Shown in pieces: positions 61,604 to 64,000 of a DNA stretch of 64,000 nt. Location of the stretch: positions 62,001 to 126,000 of the forward strand of contig CAJUDG010000006.1 of the NCBI GenBank assembly GCA_910584745.1. Direction: 5' to 3'. Position 1 is the first letter of the stretch. Each line of letters starts with the position of its first letter. Origin of the DNA: an uncultured Eubacteriales bacterium (GTDB taxonomy: Bacteria > Bacillota > Clostridia > Oscillospirales > Acutalibacteraceae). Made by a program: the position numbers and the translations under genes. Under the pieces are notes generated by a model. It saw only the letters and a program-made list of their open reading frames with translations. It did not search any database and had not been told where the DNA came from.

Positions 61604-62986
61604 ATGAATACCCAGGAGAAAAAAACCAAGGTCAGGGGCGTCAGCGTGCGCCATGTGAACTTTGCCATAATGGCCCTGTCGGTGCTGCTGTACGCGGCCC
61701 TGCTGGCGGTCAGCTTTCAGGCGGCCCGGGAGTATACGGACATGAAGGCCGCCACAGACCTGTATATTTCCTGCCAGGAAAACGCCGCTCTGGTTACCGC
61801 TGGCTCCGACTATCTGACGGAACAGGTGCGCATGTTCACCTTTACCCTTAAGCCCGAGTATATGGAGAACTATTTCCACGAAATACATGTGGACCGCCGC
61901 CGGGAACTGGCGCTGGAGCATCTCAGCAGTCAGGCCGGCGACACCGCCAGGGAGTATCTCAGCCGGGCGCTGGAGCGCTCGAACCAGCTGACGGAGCTGG
62001 AGATATACGCCATGCGCCTGGCGGCGGAGGGAAAGGGCCTTACTGACCTGCCCCAGGAGGTGGAGGAGACCGAGCTTTTCCCGGGACATAAGGAGCTGGC
62101 GGATGCCGAAAAGATAGATCTCGCCAGGGACAAGGTCTTCGGCGACGAGTATCAGGCCAGGAAAGCCCTTATCAACGACAATGTGTCCGCCTTTATCAAC
62201 GACGTAATGTCCACCACCCATTTCCGGCAGGAGACCGCCATGTCCGACCTGAACCGGGCCATGGCTACCCAGCGCGTGGCCTGCAGCCTCCTTCTGCTCT
62301 TGAATATCCTTATATTCATCATGATAACCTTCCTCATTGTAAAGCCTTTAAAGGTGTACATAAAATGTATCAAAGAGGACAGGCGCATGGAGATAACCGG
62401 GGCCTATGAGTTCAAGTATCTGGCCCTTACCTATAACGACATCTACGAGCTCAACGCGGTCAACGAGGTGCTCAGGCGGCATCAGGCCGAGCTTGACCCC
62501 CTTACCGGGATCCTCAGCCGCGGCGCCTTTGAGCAGGTCAAGGACATGACCCGGCTAAAGCCCCGGCCCATCGCGCTGCTGCTCATAGACGCGGACGTCT
62601 CCGGCCAGGTCAGCAGCGGGTACGGGTACGAGACTGGGGATAAGGTGCTGAAAAAGGTGGCCCGTATGCTAAACGAGCACTTCCGGGCCTCGGACTTCCC
62701 GGCCCGCACCGGCGGGGATGAGTTCGCCGTTATCGTGGACGAGGTAGAGCCGGAAAAGCAGTCCAGCATCCTACAGAAGATGCACGACATAAACCGCCAG
62801 CTCTCCCGTCCCAGGGACGGCCTGCCTGCGGTGTCCATCAGCGCGGGCGGGGCCTTCTCCCCTAACGGCTTCACAGAAGAGCTGTACCGCAAGGCCAGCG
62901 CCGCCCTATATGAGGCAAGGCGCGGCGGCCGCGGAGGATGCAGATTCTATGATGATGACATGAAGCCGGACACAAAGCGCCCCTAA
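61604..62986 (+). CDS. Membrane GGDEF protein with altered substrate loop
   Basis: A 460-residue protein: transmembrane helix ~21-41, extracellular helical sensor ~42-220 (4HB-like), second helix ~226-246, then a GGDEF domain (~297-455). The active-site turn TGGDEF is intact, but the preceding loop that normally reads DxDxFKxIND..GH is DADVSGQVSSGYGY: the guanine-binding Asn and next Asp are Ser and the His is Tyr. It may be a weak or inactive diguanylate cyclase or a GTP sensor. It lies 35 nt after glnN and may share its transcript. Confidence 0.83.
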   Translation: MNTQEKKTKVRGVSVRHVNFAIMALSVLLYAALLAVSFQAAREYTDMKAATDLYISCQENAALVTAGSDYLTEQVRMFTFTLKPEYMENYFHEIHVDRRRELALEHLSSQAGDTAREYLSRALERSNQLTELEIYAMRLAAEGKGLTDLPQEVEETELFPGHKELADAEKIDLARDKVFGDEYQARKALINDNVSAFINDVMSTTHFRQETAMSDLNRAMATQRVACSLLLLLNILIFIMITFLIVKPLKVYIKCIKEDRRMEITGAYEFKYLALTYNDIYELNAVNEVLRRHQAELDPLTGILSRGAFEQVKDMTRLKPRPIALLLIDADVSGQVSSGYGYETGDKVLKKVARMLNEHFRASDFPARTGGDEFAVIVDEVEPEKQSSILQKMHDINRQLSRPRDGLPAVSISAGGAFSPNGFTEELYRKASAALYEARRGGRGGCRFYDDDMKPDTKRP

Positions 62987-62992
62987 AACAGA

Positions 62993-63029
62993 GCGGCCCC
63001 CAGCGCGCAAGACGCTGTGGGCCGCTTTT
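62993..63029. terminator. Bidirectional terminator between GGDEF and ribU genes
   Basis: GCGGCCC-CCAGCG...CGCTG-T-GGGCCGC stem with TTTT on the plus side and a T-rich tail on the minus side. Confidence 0.85.
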
Positions 63030-63037
63030 CTATGTCC

Positions 63038-63640
63038 TTATTTCGTCCCCTTAAGAATGGGCGATATGCGCTTATAGATGAGGAAGGTTATGGCCGTGCT
63101 CAAAATCCCCTTCACAAAGGTAAAGGGCATATTGAACCATATAAGCGCGTCCCAAAGGGTCTTCACGTTGGGATTTATGGCCCTGTACATATCGAGGATG
63201 GCCTCCATGGGCATCACAAGGCCATAGGCCGGGTACACGATGAAATAGTTGCTGGGAAGGCTCAAAAGGGCCATGGCCGCGGCGCCTGTCAGCGCCCCCA
63301 TAAGGGCCCCCAGGCGGTCCTTCTTCACCCGGTAGATTATGCCCGCCGGCAGCACAAAGGCCGCGCCCAAAAGGAAGTTGCTCAGCTCCCCCACACCGCC
63401 GGTGCTGGTGGCGAACAGATGCACCAGATTCTTTATCAGGCACACCGCCACGCCGGACAGTGGCCCCAGGCTGAACGAGGCTATCAGCGCGGGCAGCTCG
63501 CTGAAATCCAGCTGCAGAAAGCTTGGCATCAGCGGCACGTGGACCCCGATGAACATCAGCGCCGAGGCCGCCGCCCCCAGCACCGCCGTGACCGCCAGGG
63601 CCCGGACGTTGACTCTCTTTACTTCTTTTACCTGTTCCAT
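63038..63640 (-). CDS. ribU: ECF transporter riboflavin-binding S component
   Basis: A 200-residue, six-helix S component that binds riboflavin and works with the shared ECF module (EcfA, EcfA', EcfT), which is not in the window. Seen: VPLMPSFLQLDFSELPALIASF and GPLSGVAVCLIKNLVHL, both typical of RibU. ATG 63640 follows AAAGG; the upstream FMN riboswitch confirms the substrate. Confidence 0.93.
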   Translation of the reverse strand: MEQVKEVKRVNVRALAVTAVLGAAASALMFIGVHVPLMPSFLQLDFSELPALIASFSLGPLSGVAVCLIKNLVHLFATSTGGVGELSNFLLGAAFVLPAGIIYRVKKDRLGALMGALTGAAAMALLSLPSNYFIVYPAYGLVMPMEAILDMYRAINPNVKTLWDALIWFNMPFTFVKGILSTAITFLIYKRISPILKGTK

Positions 63641-63686
63641 AGTATCAGGACCTTTCATATAGATTTGCAAAGGCCTTTTTCCGCAG

Positions 63687-63715
63687 AAAAATCCCCGGGC
63701 GGAAAACGCCCGGGG
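63687..63715 (-). terminator. Riboswitch expression-platform terminator
   Basis: Minus strand CCCCGGGCG-TTTT-CCGCCCGGGG followed by ATTTTTC, between the FMN aptamer and ribU. A further hairpin ACGGCGG/CCGCCGT lies at 63732-63754. Confidence 0.93.
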
Positions 63716-63756
63716 CTATGCGTCAGGAAATACGGCGGTAAATAGGCCCGCCGTGA

Positions 63757-63899
63757 TCTTCTCTCATCCGGACTGTACCGTCGGTATCGGAATCGCACCG
63801 ATTCAACGCCGCCGAAGCTTTCAGCCGCGCTCGCAGACTTATGGCAAACCGTTTGCCGTTTCACTGCCGGTAAGGAATTTCACCTTGCCCCGAAGACCT
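63757..63899 (-). promoter_or_regulatory. FMN riboswitch (RFN element) upstream of ribU
   Basis: Minus strand: begins TCTTCGGGGCAAGGTGAAAT, then TTCCTTACCGGC, and ends CAGTCCGGATGAGAGAAGA, the classic ends of the RFN aptamer; P1 pairs TCTTC with GAAGA. Bound FMN should favour the terminator and stop ribU transcription. Confidence 0.95.
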
Positions 63900-63913
63900 T
63901 TTGCTGGTATAAT
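63885..63913 (+). promoter_or_regulatory. Divergent promoter of the right-edge gene
   Basis: TTGCCC (63885-63890), 17 bp, TATAAT (63908-63913) with TGG before it (extended -10). It overlaps the ribU promoter, -10 against -10. Confidence 0.6.
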
Positions 63914-63940
63914 TATATTATGCAGCTTGCGGATTGTCAA
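63912..63940 (-). promoter_or_regulatory. Promoter of the ribU riboswitch transcript
   Basis: Minus strand: TTGACA (63935-63940), 17 bp, TATAAT (63912-63917); perfect consensus. Confidence 0.93.
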
Positions 63941-63958
63941 GACGGACGGAGGGTAAAA

Positions 63959-64000
63959 ATGAAGCTTTTTTTAAAGTCTGAGATGCAAAAACTGGAATCT
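63959..64000 (+). CDS. 5' end of an unknown gene (cut by the window edge)
   Basis: ATG 63959 with GGAGGG 6 nt before it opens a frame of 14 codons (MKLFLKSEMQKLES) that continues past the edge. Too short to assign; a divergent promoter supports it as real. Confidence 0.55.
   Translation, partial: MKLFLKSEMQKLES

Overview
The window is 64 kb of GC-rich (about 60 % by eye) chromosomal DNA from what looks like an anaerobic, gut-type Firmicute, probably of the Oscillospirales/Clostridia group. The evidence is indirect. Shine-Dalgarno sites are strong (AAAGGAGG type) and sigma-A promoters are mostly TTGACA-17-TATAAT. The genes include LL-diaminopimelate aminotransferase, a type III glutamine synthetase, a eukaryote-like NADP isocitrate dehydrogenase, an ECF riboflavin transporter under an FMN riboswitch, and PadR/DUF2812, NhaC and PF06182-type ABC genes. 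TTG starts are common, and ATA is freely used for Ile despite the GC content. I assign no species. No rRNA, tRNA, CRISPR array, phage module or insertion sequence was recognised.

Layout. 0-7 kb: 3' end of an ABC solute-binding protein, an ATP-grasp enzyme, a large glycoside-hydrolase-like protein, a hemerythrin/response-regulator fusion and a metallo-beta-lactamase-fold protein. 6.8-13 kb: zinc-ribbon, HD, TraX, endonuclease III, methyltransferase, PHP, MalY/PatB and RNase H1 genes. 13-19.3 kb: a MacAB-like operon with two adaptor proteins (adaptor, ATPase, adaptor, permease) carrying long low-complexity tails. 19.4-22.4 kb: a PF06182-type ABC exporter with a GNAT gene. 22.6-29.3 kb: NhaC antiporter, MATE exporter and an asymmetric heterodimeric ABC exporter. 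29.7-32 kb: chemoreceptor and flavin reductase. 32.3-37.6 kb: AEC transporter, HAD-GNAT fusion, aconitase and isocitrate dehydrogenase. 37.7-39.7 kb: PadR/DUF2812 with a double operator, and a cyclophilin lipoprotein. 39.9-44.9 kb: M3 peptidase, Uma2 protein, glycerol kinase, HEAT protein and a small unknown.

44.9-59.2 kb is one long minus-strand region mixing pyrimidine genes (carA, carB, pyrG, cytidine deaminase) with diaminopimelate genes (dapL, two dapF). Its most striking member is a single 1360-residue reading frame that joins a full carbamoyl-phosphate synthase large subunit to a full diaminopimelate epimerase, while a stand-alone dapF lies 2 kb further on. A NUDIX-GNAT fusion sits between carA and carB. 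59.3-64 kb: type III glutamine synthetase, a GGDEF protein with altered substrate residues, and the riboswitch-controlled riboflavin transporter.

A second theme is a family of REP-like repeats at gene 3' ends. Six copies lie in the same orientation relative to the preceding gene, touch or supply its stop codon, and in two cases encode its last residues. Two copies 25 kb apart are identical over 59 nt. A related family with a CCACCTTTGAAAAGGTGG core is present three times.
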